Shown in pieces: positions 54,451 to 64,000 of a stretch of 64,000 bases of DNA. How positions within the stretch are numbered: position 1 is the first letter of the stretch; every line of letters begins with the position of its first letter. Source of the DNA: Crotophaga sulcirostris (Eukaryota; Chordata; Aves; Cuculiformes; Crotophagidae); contig VYZB01000289.1 in NCBI GenBank assembly GCA_013397455.1, forward strand, positions 186,437 through 250,436, given 5' to 3'. The translations under genes were made by a program, and so were the position numbers. The notes beneath the pieces were generated by a model. It ran no database searches. It saw only the letters and a program-made list of their open reading frames with translations, and was not told the origin of the DNA.

Positions 54451-56064
54451 TTAAAATGTAAAATATTTATTAAAATGATACAGTCAAAGACTTTCATTAC
54501 AAACCAGTTCAGAACACGAACTGGAAATGTAACCTTTGATATAGAAATAAAGTCTCAGGAGTCAGATAAAAACAGAAAAAAACCTCCACTATGCATACAA
54601 GTCAAGCAAACAAACACCAAATATTTATTTTTATATAGCATTTTCCCAGCATCTTCATGCATAAGTCACCTTGTCACTCCCTCAGCAGTTGCAGATTTCA
54701 CGACACCCCTCACCTTGAGCTACACTCTATTTGGTGATTAACTTCCAGGAAATGGTGTAAGGCTTGACCTTGAGCATACTTTATGCACAGAAAGAAAACC
54801 ACATGAGAAATGCCTTCACAATATTCCCGTAGCTATACCCACAATACATACAACTGCAGGATTGACCAAGACATCGAATCCTATTTTTAAACATAATACT
54901 ACAAAACAACCTCCCTGCACTTACAGCTATTTAGAATACTGTAACAAAACAAAGGCATTACATTTGTGCCCACAGAATCACATGACACTTGGGAGCAATC
55001 TTTCCTTCACACTCCTGTGCTCTGTGAAACTCTGGATTTGTGGCCCTTGGTTTAGTTATTCATACCTTTAGCAACTAAACATGCAATGCACCAGGCAGAA
55101 ATGTACTTAGCACGTCAGAAAACACAGCTGTTAGAACAGTGCAATACATTGCCTCAGCAGCCTCCACAAAAACAAACCTGGACTCCATCCTCCTAAGAAT
55201 ATTTCATGAAGTTATGGGTCCGTAGCCCATTTTCTAGGACCCAATGGTCTAAAGGAATTTATCCCATATAAGACAACTACAGCTTTGGACAGTCAGCTGC
55301 TTTAGCCTGCAACGAGGAGAAAACACCCTTCTGAGAAGGCAGAACTTTCTCAAAGCCAGTCTACACCCAAGGACCGAACCCCTGGGAGCTACAGTCCCTC
55401 CAAGACCTCACATCGTCACCGCTCTGAATGCTCGGTAAAAGGTGTAAGGTTTTCTGCCCATGACTTCTCAGCCAAACACCCAGAACCACGTGTATATTAA
55501 ATAATAAAAAAAAAAAAATCCAGACCCAAAGGAATTCCCCCAGAGGAGTCTTTTCGCCGCCCTTCGGAGCCAGCGCAGCGCAGCCACGCGCGAGGGAAGC
55601 GAAGGCGCGCGCTCTGCCCGCACCTGGGCTGGAGCCGCGCGGTGCCGGGAGGTGCCCCGGCCCAGGCTTTCGGGTCCTTCCAACCCAGCCGATCCGTAGT
55701 TCTGCGGCCCCAGATGCTGCAGAGGCCAGAACGAGGGGGCTCAGCACCAACAGCCCGCGAGCCCACTCCCCGTTTCTCCCGCCCTCCCTCCGCCGTTCCC
55801 CTTCCGCACGGACATCGCTGACAAACAGCCCCGCCACAAGCCCGTTTGCCTCCGCCCCGGGCTCTGCGCAAGCAGCGGAGCCGCCGCTGCCCCGGCCCCG
55901 GCGCCGCCCCCGCCTCCCGGAGCCGCCGGTGCCTCCGCGCTACCCGCGCCGCATCCCGGGAGCCGCTCCCGCTCCCCGCGTCCTCCCAGGCTTTGCGCTG
56001 CCCGCGAGGGGCGATTCCCGAGCAGCTCCCGGCAGGTTGGGCGACGGCGGCGGCGGCTGCTTAC

Positions 56065-56181
56065 CGGGTCCCGCGGCTCCGGCCTCTGCGGGCAGAGCGG
56101 GGGCGACGCGGGCCCGGCCGACGCTCAGGGCCCCTCCGGCAGGTGCCGGCGCAGCAGAGCGGAGCGGCCCCACGCCGCCGC
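56065..56181 (-). other. STAMBPL1: Probable STAMBPL1 untranslated exon 1 (3' part)
   Basis: On the minus strand the GC island contains GCGGGACCCG|GTAAGCAGCC, a strong donor ending at 56065. STAMBPL1's first coding exon has an acceptor just before its ATG, so an upstream untranslated exon is required and this is the best candidate. Its 5' end falls in or before the gap. Confidence 0.5.
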
Positions 56182-56461
56182 NNNNNNNNNNNNNNNNNNN
56201 NNNNNNNNNNNNNNNNNNNNNNNNNNNNNNNNNNNNNNNNNNNNNNNNNNNNNNNNNNNNNNNNNNNNNNNNNNNNNNNNNNNNNNNNNNNNNNNNNNNN
56301 NNNNNNNNNNNNNNNNNNNNNNNNNNNNNNNNNNNNNNNNNNNNNNNNNNNNNNNNNNNNNNNNNNNNNNNNNNNNNNNNNNNNNNNNNNNNNNNNNNNN
56401 NNNNNNNNNNNNNNNNNNNNNNNNNNNNNNNNNNNNNNNNNNNNNNNNNNNNNNNNNNNNN
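56182..56461. other. Assembly gap (280 N)
   Basis: 280 N inside the GC island, a typical failure point for sequencing. It hides the divergent start region, and possibly amino-terminal exons of the CDC20-like gene if the true gap is longer. Confidence 0.99.
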
Positions 56462-56825
56462 CTACCCCAACGTGCCCGCCGCTCCCAGCCGCGGGGGGGG
56501 TGCCTGGCCTGGCGGTGGGGATGGTTGCTCCACGGAGCAGCGGGGTGTCTCCACTACCCCTACCTGTGCCCAGGGACCCATCCATGGAGGTGCCATCGGG
56601 CTTGCTGCACACCTGGATGTTACCTCAGCCCTGGCCGCAGGTGCCGCAGGACCACCCAGCTGTCGGCCTGGAGCAGCGCCTGCAGGAGAGGTCAAAGGAA
56701 CTGGAGCTGTAACTGGGCTGTTTCAGTACCTTATGCCCTCAGGCTGGCGTGGAGCACTGGTGAAGGGCAGGGCTCTGCAGGTAAACACGGTGTGTCTTGC
56801 TTTGCGTTGCTCTTCCAAATTGTAG

Positions 56826-59404
56826 ATCTGAATCTCATTGAGTGGAGTGCTCAAAACATTGTGGCAGTGGCTCTGGACGGCTCTGTCTGCCTCTGGAATC
56901 ACACCTCTGCGGAGGTTCTCAAGCTGCTGGAGATGGAGCAAATAGCTGATTATGTTTCCTTGGTGTGGACGGAAGAAGAGAACTACCTTGCTGTTGGCAC
57001 CAGTAATGCTGAACTGCAGGTGAAGGCGGGAGTAAAAGTAGAGATGTTTAGGGACTGCTGGAGCTGTGGGACCCTGGGACAAAGGCTTGGCTAGCACAGG
57101 AAGGATGCAATGCCCTCTGACTTGACTAGTGTGGGCTGGCAGCATCCACAGCAGCTGCAGTAGTGAGGCAGAGTTTGGTCTGGGGTTTCCGACACCGGGA
57201 GTTCCCCTCCGTTCTGTAGGCACGAGATACAAATTGATCCCTTCTCCATTACTGACAAGGCTCAACGTCAGAAGCCGTGCAGTGAGTTTTGTAGGGCAAA
57301 GCAAGAGGGCTGGGGTTTCCTCATCCTCTGGAGAACTTATTGCTCTGCTTCTCCAGCTGTGGGACGTTCAGCAGCAGAAACATCTGCGAACCATGACCAA
57401 CCACTCTTCCTGTGTGGGGTGTCTCGGCTGGAACAGCTACATCCCCTCCAGGTAAAGCAGCAGGCAGGGGTATGTGAAGGGCAGTGTGGAGCTGCTGCAG
57501 ACTCTTCTCCTAGATGTGCAAGTGGTGCAGGTTAGGGAGAGCGGTTTGTGTCCCAGCTTGGGATTCTTACTGGACCTGTTCTGTTGGACTGTGGGGAGCA
57601 GGCCTCCCTTGTCCCTTGGCATTCATGCTGAAGTTGTAACGAGCTGCTGTGTCTGCTTCACTCAACCCAGCAGCACAGCGGTGCTGGTAACACTGGTTTG
57701 GAAGCCAGCGGCAGGCACAGCAGCCCTTCACCAGTGCAAGAATGGATTTTGATGAAAATGTGTGCAGCCTGACCCTGCAAGCCTTCTCTCTGCAGCGGGG
57801 CACAGAGCGGCCACATCCATCACCATGATGTCAGAGTGGCCAAGCGTCACGTGGCCACACTTGCTGGTCACACACAGGAGGTGTGTGGAGTAAAGTGGTC
57901 TCTTGACGGCTGCTACCTGGCCAGTGGTGGCAACGACAACCTGGTGAACATCTGGCCCAGTGGAGAATTTGCTTGTGTCAAGATCTTTAATGCAGTCAAG
58001 GTGAGCACAGGGCAGCCGTGGGCACAGGTGTGTGTGCAAGGCAGAAATGCATCACTGCCTGTGCACAGGTTACTTCTTGCATGTCTTAGGATTAACCCTC
58101 TTCTCTCAGGCTGTGGCATGGTGTCCGTGGCAGTCAAGTGTTCTGGCCACCGGAGGCGGGACTAGTGACAGACACATCCGCGTCTGGAATGTGTCTTCTG
58201 GCACCTGCCTACATGCTGTTGATGCCCATTCCCAGGTGAGACAGGAATGTCAGCTGGGACATAATCACCTTCTGGTGGGATGCCTGTACAGAGCTGCTGG
58301 CTTCTGAGACCCGTAGGCATGGCAAAGGAGGGGACCATGCTCATCTCTGGGTGGTGAGCATCAGCCCAAGCAGCTTGTCGTATGTTCATTACTGCCTCTT
58401 CCCAGGTGTCTTCTATCCTGTGGTCACCAGCCAGCAAGGAGTTTGTTTCAGGCCATGGCTTTGCAGACAATCAGCTGGATGGCCAAGGTCGCTGAGCTGC
58501 AAGGTAGGCTGGGCCCTTTGCCTGGGGAAGGGAGGGCTCCTAGAGGCTGAAGGCAGAGGTACTCCTTGGTTTGGGCAGACCGGTGCTGTAGCCTGGAGTA
58601 TCACTGATGCAGAACGGCGTCCAGGGGTGCATGCTGCCAGAGGAAGGCACTCCTGTGGGCTGCTGCAGGAGCGCTGTTACTCCACATGCAGTCCTAGGGT
58701 GTGAATGGATGCTGCTGCAGCACGGGATGGGGACAGCTCTGTGAGGTGGTGAGGACCCTGGGGCGTATGGGAGTAAATGAGACCGTGGTGGTAGAAGCAG
58801 AGGGAGCAGGGCATGTGGTGACTGGCCCATCCCTGACTGCGCACCTGTAGTAAGGGGAGTCCTGGAGTCAAAGATGGATCCTCATCAAGGCATGGTCAAA
58901 GCTCCTTTATTCTATTTCCAGGCTACATTATCTAGCGTTTTTCTGAGAGTACACGCGTCCACACAACCTGCAAGCCCCAGGTGATTCCATTCTCCATCCC
59001 CTCACAATTTGTCCACGCGAACAATTAACATCATTCATCCGTAGTTCATCCCGTCACTTTTCCCCGCGGCTTCATCGGTCTCCTGCCTCTGTCTCTGCTA
59101 CCGCTTTATCTCTTTTCTTTCTCTTCTCAAACCTCCACTGCATGCCTGAAATTCCTCCAAGCCTGGCTGGTTCAAGGGCAAACATCCTTCTCACAGAAAC
59201 CCTTCTACAGCCACCTCCTCCTCAGGTCATACTGGCAGAGTGTTGAACATGACCATGAGCCCTGACGGAGTAACAGTGGCCTCAGTAGCTGCTGACAAAA
59301 CTCTGCGGCTCTGGCGCTGCTTTGAGATGGACCCCATCAAGCAGAAGCAGAGAGAGAAGGCAAAGAGTGTCAGAAGCAGCAGCATCCACCCTGGCATTCC
59401 ATAA
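56826..59404 (+). pseudogene. CDC20-like gene (APC/C co-activator paralog), 5'-incomplete and frameshifted
   Basis: Six exons with GT-AG borders and consistent phases encode the CDC20 WD40 propeller: 56826-57019 (LNLIEWSAQNIVAVAL), 57357-57451 (LWDVQQQKHL), 57796-58000 (SGHIHHHDVRVAKRHVATL), 58110-58235 (AVAWCPWQSSVLATGGGTSD), 58406-58503 (ILWSPASKEFVSGHGFADNQ) and 59226-59404 (MSPDGVTVASVAADKTLRLW). CDC20 delivers substrates to the anaphase-promoting complex. Exon 58406-58503 is 98 bases where the family has 118. The 20 missing bases remove the VIWKYPT segment and shift the frame, giving a stop four codons later. The 57796 exon lacks about eight codons after NIWPS. No C-box, KEN box or other amino-terminal exon is visible upstream. 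The end is HPGIP in place of the family's Ile-Arg tail. AATAAA follows at 59474-59479. Retained introns rule out a processed retrocopy. Either it is a decaying duplicate, or the deletion is an assembly error in a diverged live paralog. Confidence 0.8.
58860..59180 (-). mobile_element. Possible solo LTR-like insertion in the last CDC20-like intron
   Basis: This intron (722 bases) is at least twice as long as the other four. Its middle differs in composition and, on the minus strand, carries AATAAAGGAGCTTTGACC, the poly(A)-signal layout seen in retroviral LTR R regions. Clear TG...CA ends and a target duplication were not identified, so the call is weak. Confidence 0.25.
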
Positions 59405-59473
59405 ACGCACATATGGGGTTGTTGTGGGGGGTGGGGAAATCTGTTTTACACACTTTGCAGCATTTAAGAAGTT

Positions 59474-59479
59474 AATAAA
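59474..59479 (+). terminator. Poly(A) signal of the CDC20-like gene
   Basis: AATAAA lies 70 bases after the TAA at 59402-59404 and is followed by T-rich sequence. Confidence 0.65.
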
Positions 59480-59511
59480 TTGTTTTATTTTGACTTTTTG
59501 ATGGAGTCTGA

Positions 59512-59609
59512 TGGAAGAATGGTGATGGGATGGTGTTAGTGTTGGCTTATAGGTTGGACTTGATGATCTCAGAGGTCCCTTCCAACCTGGTGATACTGTG
59601 ATACTGTGA
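59512..59609 (+). mobile_element. Short CR1 3'-end fragment (TGATACTG tail)
   Basis: GATGGTGTTAGTGTTGGC, GGTTGGACTTGATGATCTCA and TGATACTGTGATACTGTG form the end of the same subfamily as 48635-48816. It starts just past the CDC20-like poly(A) signal. Confidence 0.88.
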
Positions 59610-59639
59610 AGAAAAGGCTATAGAACCAAGCCCATGGCG

Positions 59640-61995
59640 GATGTGTTGTGCAAGTCCCTCTGTGTCACACCAGGACAGTCCCCTCTCTATTTTAGAGAAT
59701 GTTTTGATTGTCTTGAGCTCAGTGATGTTGACAAGAGTGTTGGGTGTCTATGGGTAAAAATCAGTGGAATGACCAATAAGGCAGGTATTGTGGTGGGAGT
59801 CTGCTATAGACTGCCCAGTCAGAGAGAAGAGATTGATGAGATATTCTACAAGCAACTGGGAGAAGTCTCATGATTGCTAGCCCTTGTTCTTGTGGGAGAT
59901 TTCAGTTTACCAGATGTCTGCTGGAAGTATAATGCAAGAGAATGTAATCGGTCTAGGAGGTTCCTGGAGTGTGCGGAAGGATAACTTCCTGACACAGATA
60001 GTGAGTGAACTGAGGAGAGAAGGTGCCCCACTGGACCTGTTGTTTGTGAACAGAGAAGGCCTTGTGGGAGATGTGATGGTTGGAGAACACCTAGGGCACA
60101 GTGATCATGAGATGATAGAATTCTCAGTACTAGGAGAAGTAAGGAGGGTGGTCAGCAGAACTGCCACCTTGTACTTCCGGAGGGCAGACTTTGGACTGTT
60201 TAGAAGACTGGTTGATAAAGTCCCTTGGGAGGCAGTCCTAAAAGGCAAAGGAACCCAAGGGACCTGCACGCCCTTCAAGAAGGAAATCCTGGTGGCACAA
60301 GAGCAGACCATCTCCATGTGCCAAAAATGAGCCAACAGGGAAGAAAAACAGCTTGGTTGAGCAGGGGGCTTTGTATTGATCTCAGGAAGAACATGAAAGT
60401 ATATGAGCCCTGGAAGTAGGGGAAAGCATCTCAGGAGGACTACAAGGATGAAGTGAGATCATTCAGAGAGAAAATTAGAAGGGCTAAAGCCCAACTAGAA
60501 CTTTAAACTGCCCCCCTTTACTGGATGCAGGGGGAACAGTGATGAGGATTAGGATAAGGCTGAGGTACTTAATGCCTTCTTTGCCACAGTGTTTAATAGT
60601 AAGGTGAGATGTTCTCTGGGTACTCAGCCTCCTGAGCCAGTGGACAGGGAGGGAGAGCAGAACAAATCTCCAGTGATCCAAAAATAATTGGTTAAGAGAT
60701 CTGCTTGCCAATTAGACATTCACAAGTCTATAGGGCCAGATGGGATCCACCCAAGGGTATTAAGGGAGCTGGCGAACGTGCTCACCAAACCCCTTTCCAT
60801 CATCTACCAGCAGTCCTGGCTGACTGTGGAAGTTCCACTTGACTGGATGTTGGCAAATGTTATACCCATTTACAAGAAGGGTCAGAGGGAGGATCCAGGG
60901 AACTACAGGCCTGTCAGTCTGGCCTCAGTGCCAGGAAAGGTCATGGAGCAGATCATCTTGAGTGCTATCATACAGCATGCGGAGGACAGCCAGTTGATCA
61001 GGCCAAGTCAACATGGGTTCATGAAAGGCAGGTCCTGCTGAACTAACCTGAACTCCTTCTGTGACAAGATTACACATTTAATGGATGAGAAAAAGGCTGT
61101 GGATGTGGTGTACTTGGACTTTGCTAAAGCCTTTGGCTGTTTCTTACAGTATTCTGCTTGAGACACTGGCTGCTGTTGGCCTGGACAGGTGCACCCTCTG
61201 CTGGGCAAAAACCAGGCTGGATGGCCAGGCCCAAAGAGTCATTGTAAATGGAGTTAGATCCAGATGGAGGCCGGTCACAATTGGTGTTCCCCAGGGCTCA
61301 TTGTTGGGTCCAGTCCTGTTCAACATCTTTATTGATGATCTGGATGATGGGATTGAGTGCACCCTTAGCAAGTTTGTGGATGACACTAAGCTGGGCAGAA
61401 GTGTTGATCTGCTTGAGGGTAGGGAGGCTCTGCAGAAGAATCTGGACAGGATGGACTCATGGGCTGCATCCAACGGGATGAGGTTCAACAAGGCCAGGTG
61501 CTGGGTCCTGCGCTTGGGACACAACAACCCCAAGCAGTGTTACTGGCTTTGGGAAGATTGACTGGAGAGCTGCCTGGCAGAGAAGGACCTGGGCATGTTG
61601 GTTGATAGCCAGCTCAGTATGAGCCAGCAGTGGCCCAAGTGGCCACAAAGGCCAGTGGCATCTTGGCCTGAATCAGAAACAGTGATTGTGCCCCTGTACT
61701 CAGCACTGGTGAGGCCACACCTCGAGTGCTGTGTTCAGTTTTGGGCTCCTCACTACAAGGAGGACACTGAGATGCTGGAGCACGTCCAGAGAAGGGCGGC
61801 GAGGCTGGTGAAGGGGCTGGAGAACAAGTCTTAGGAGGAGCGGCTGAAGGAACTGGGATGGTTTAACCTAGAGAAAAGGAGGCTGAGGGGAGACCTTGTC
61901 TACAACTGCCTGAAAGGAGGTTGTAGCGAGGTGGGTGTTGGTCCCTTCTCCCGAGTGACAGGCGATGGGCGATGGGACAAGAGGAAGTGTCAGAG
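59640..61995 (+). mobile_element. Long CR1 LINE pol remnant (endonuclease plus reverse transcriptase), inactive
   Basis: The translation gives endonuclease text with GDFSLPDVCW (about 59900), LDLLFVNREG and the GHSDHEMIEF motif (about 60100). Reverse-transcriptase text follows: SIGPDGIHPRVLREL (60730), NYRPVSLASVPGKVMEQI (60905), [19 protein letters not shown] (61285) and FVDDTKL (61373), the last at the catalytic YxDD position with Phe in place of Tyr. Several stops and frameshifts interrupt it. The 5' part and the last 250 or so bases with the tail are missing; similarity fades near 61995. It is a different, older subfamily from its left neighbour. Confidence 0.93.
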
Positions 61996-64000
61996 TGGAG
62001 TGCAGCACAGAAATACTATCAACATCTTGTCTTCAGAGCCATGAACACTCAAAGGTGATGGTGACATCAACAATAGTTTCCTTTCCAAGGAAGCTCTACT
62101 GCAATTAGCAGGTTAAACATGAGCAATATTCGTTGTTTGGGCTGGGCTCAGAAGAGAAGACCGAGCAAGAGATGATGAAAGCGGCTGGCCTACTTAATAA
62201 GAGGCTGAAGCTAGTTATACTGGGAAGTCTCATTAAAGGGGTTGGATCTAGTTGCTTCCTTTTTCCCAGTAGGTGTTTGAGGCATTTTTGCAGAGGGCTT
62301 GGGATATGTTTTAGTCAGAAGTAGCTTGGGTGGCAAAGTAGCTACCGTTTATACTTACTAGTTTTAAGTTTTAGGTTTCATGCTTTTTTTTCTTCTCCTT
62401 CTCTCTTTCTTCACTTGTGAAATTTTCTTCCTCTCTCTTTCCCTCCTCCCCTCTTCAACCTGGTTCGCTCCTTTCCTTTTTAGGCAGCTGGAGACTATTG
62501 CTACAAAAATTACAAAAGAAAATGTTCCTCTGTTGCAACTTGTTCAGTCTCCTGTGAGCTGCTGTCCTTACCTTTACATCATTGGGTTGGGCTTCTGAAG
62601 GCAATTGTTTCGTGCTACGGAGTAGAAATGGCTTAAAGGAAATGTAGCTTAAGAAATAGTGATACTTTTAAGTTAAATATTAACCACATTCAAACAAGCT
62701 CAAGAGCATTTCAAGTGGAGTTAACCTGTTGGGCTGGTCAACAAGAACAAACTTAAGCAGTGAAGAACAGTCATGGGGATACTCTATTCAGAGGTAATTG
62801 ACTATTTTCTGCACAGTAACTTGAGCTATTGAAGGTATGGATGTTTACTGAGTTTAGTTTGTTCCCTTTGCAGCTTCCCATGCACAGGCTTATACAGATC
62901 TAGAAGTTCTTTTCCTTTGGAATTGCTGTACTTTGGCTACAATGAATTGACAAATGTACTATTTGTAGTAATTAAAAAAATGCCGTAACCACTTGTGACT
63001 TCACAGAGAAAATATGTGTTTGTTCAACATTTTTGTTGTTCTGTGTTGAAATCAGAATGATTCTGAGTATGGTGCGTGGATAATAAGATAAGAACTGCGT
63101 ACAACTCTTCAGCTTATGTTGGATGTAGGTAGTAAAGCTAATGCCGAAGGAAACATTCCTCCCCACCCTCTGATTCTTTTAGGAATGTCATTGTTTTTAG
63201 CTCCTATCTCTATGGGTATGTTTGCAGAACGTGGTCCATTTTGCATACCTGCGGATGGCAGCATAAATGATACCTAAACTTATTAATTATTTTATAAAGT
63301 TTCCATTTGAACACTTGGAAACAAATGAGGCTTTCAGTCCATTTTTGACTGTAAATGTAGTGGATTGCACTGCTGTTTCTTTTTCTGGAGACAGCATTAC
63401 ATATCTGCTTCTGTAAAAGGTTTCATTTCTGTGCTAAAAGCCACCCTTTCATTTTCAAAAGGGTGTTTGATGAAATCAAGTATCATCTCCTCTTTCAGTA
63501 TTATAGGGAGCTTGAACTCGTGTATTCATAAGGTGTTGGACTGAGTCGACCGTACCTTCTTCTGAAAGGATTTGCTACCTCTCTCCAGACTTCCTCCTCT
63601 GAGATAGTATTGTACAAGAAACCAGTGTCATCTAGTTGAATTGAAGTGGCGTGTAGAGAATGTTCAAATGCTGTCTGTAACTTCCATCTGTATTACTTAA
63701 TATTTTCATATGCATTAGTTCTCTTTCTTTAGAAATGCTGAGATTCACTTTTCTGCTTTAAGTGTGATTCATTTATACAGGGTAGAAATCTACAGAAGTG
63801 CAAATGAGAAAGCCTAAGTTTTATTTTCTAAGAAGTGTGGATTGGATGTTAGTGCATTCCTCAGCATCACAAACATGATGTAGACTTTCCTGCTTGCTTT
63901 GTAGCATTATTTTTGGTGAATTTTAGTGCACAGGAAGAGACTGGATTGATTCAGAATATCTGGATGTTTTGAAGTGACTCCTTTTTGTTTAAACAACTGC
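61996..64000. other. Right-edge region without recognised gene
   Basis: AT-rich sequence with a pyrimidine-rich run at about 62378-62465 (TTCTTCTCCTTCTCTCTTTC and similar). Short open frames show no domain, conserved motif or splice context. It is probably intergenic or intronic to a gene outside the window. Confidence 0.6.

Larger units (their letters stand above)
44996..56064 (-). other. STAMBPL1: STAMBPL1 intron 1
   Basis: About 11 kb lie between the first coding exon and the inferred untranslated exon 1. The stretch is AT-rich and holds two CR1 3' fragments (46839-47078, 48635-48816), a (CCAA)-rich run near 45601-45642, a short TA run at 48615-48629 and a coding-like minus-strand trace at 54000-54450. 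No other exon with conserved protein text was found. Confidence 0.65.
55540..56530. promoter_or_regulatory. GC island, probable divergent promoter of STAMBPL1 and the CDC20-like gene
   Basis: CpG-dense GC-rich sequence begins near 55540, reaches the 280-base gap and continues for about 70 bases after it. STAMBPL1 leaves to the left (donor at 56064) and the CDC20-like exons lie to the right, so one island may serve both. Long open frames here, including those crossing the gap, reflect composition and not genes. Confidence 0.6.

Noticed and set aside
55846..56825. Long plus- and minus-strand frames of 183-298 residues around the second gap
   Set aside because: About a third of each is undetermined bases and the rest is Pro/Arg/Ala-rich GC-island translation with no domain.
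60688..61561. Open frames of 117 and 158 residues with reverse-transcriptase motifs
   Set aside because: They belong to a dead CR1 LINE with stops and frameshifts, not to a host gene or a retron-like system.

Overview
The window is nuclear DNA from a bird. The main repeats are CR1 LINE fragments, several ending in avian-type short 3' tail repeats. Introns are fairly compact, promoters are very GC-rich, and the gene order matches the amniote FAS / ACTA2 / STAMBPL1 neighbourhood (human 10q23). The species cannot be told from the sequence alone. There is nothing prokaryotic here: no CRISPR array, operon or phage. Most of the listed open frames are chance ORFs in introns, GC islands or LINE copies.

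Layout. (1) 1-5.9 kb: a GC island carries the probable first coding exon of FAS on the minus strand (signal-peptide start, 10 codons, then a GTGAGT donor). The rest of FAS runs off the left edge, so 1-5667 is read as FAS intron 1. (2) 5.9-7.2 kb: a CR1 copy sits about 200 bp upstream of the FAS start, with a second CR1 3' end nested in it in the opposite orientation. (3) 7.2-21.8 kb: FAS-ACTA2 intergenic DNA with a 56-base assembly gap and one ancient CR1 remnant. (4) 21.8-31.9 kb: complete ACTA2 (smooth-muscle alpha-actin, 377 aa, plus strand). Its promoter has MCAT, CArG-B, CArG-A and TATA elements, there is a perfect first-intron CArG box, and the one untranslated and eight coding exons join without error. 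(5) 33.3-56.1 kb: complete STAMBPL1 (AMSH-LP, a K63-linkage deubiquitinase, 435 aa, minus strand, ten coding exons), convergent with ACTA2. Its untranslated first exon lies in a GC island at about 56.1 kb, beside a 280-base gap. (6) 56.8-59.5 kb: a spliced but broken CDC20-like gene on the plus strand, head-to-head with STAMBPL1. Six WD40-coding exons remain. It has a 20-base frameshifting deletion, no visible amino-terminal exons and no Ile-Arg tail. (7) 59.5-62.0 kb: a CR1 3' fragment, then a long CR1 pol remnant (endonuclease and reverse transcriptase). (8) 62.0-64.0 kb: no recognised gene.

How the genes relate: FAS (death receptor), ACTA2 (contractile actin) and STAMBPL1 (endosomal deubiquitinase) have unrelated functions, and their linkage is ancestral synteny rather than a pathway. 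The part least explained by known annotation is the CDC20-like gene at the STAMBPL1 promoter. Weaker leads are two coding-like traces, in STAMBPL1 intron 1 and near the left edge.
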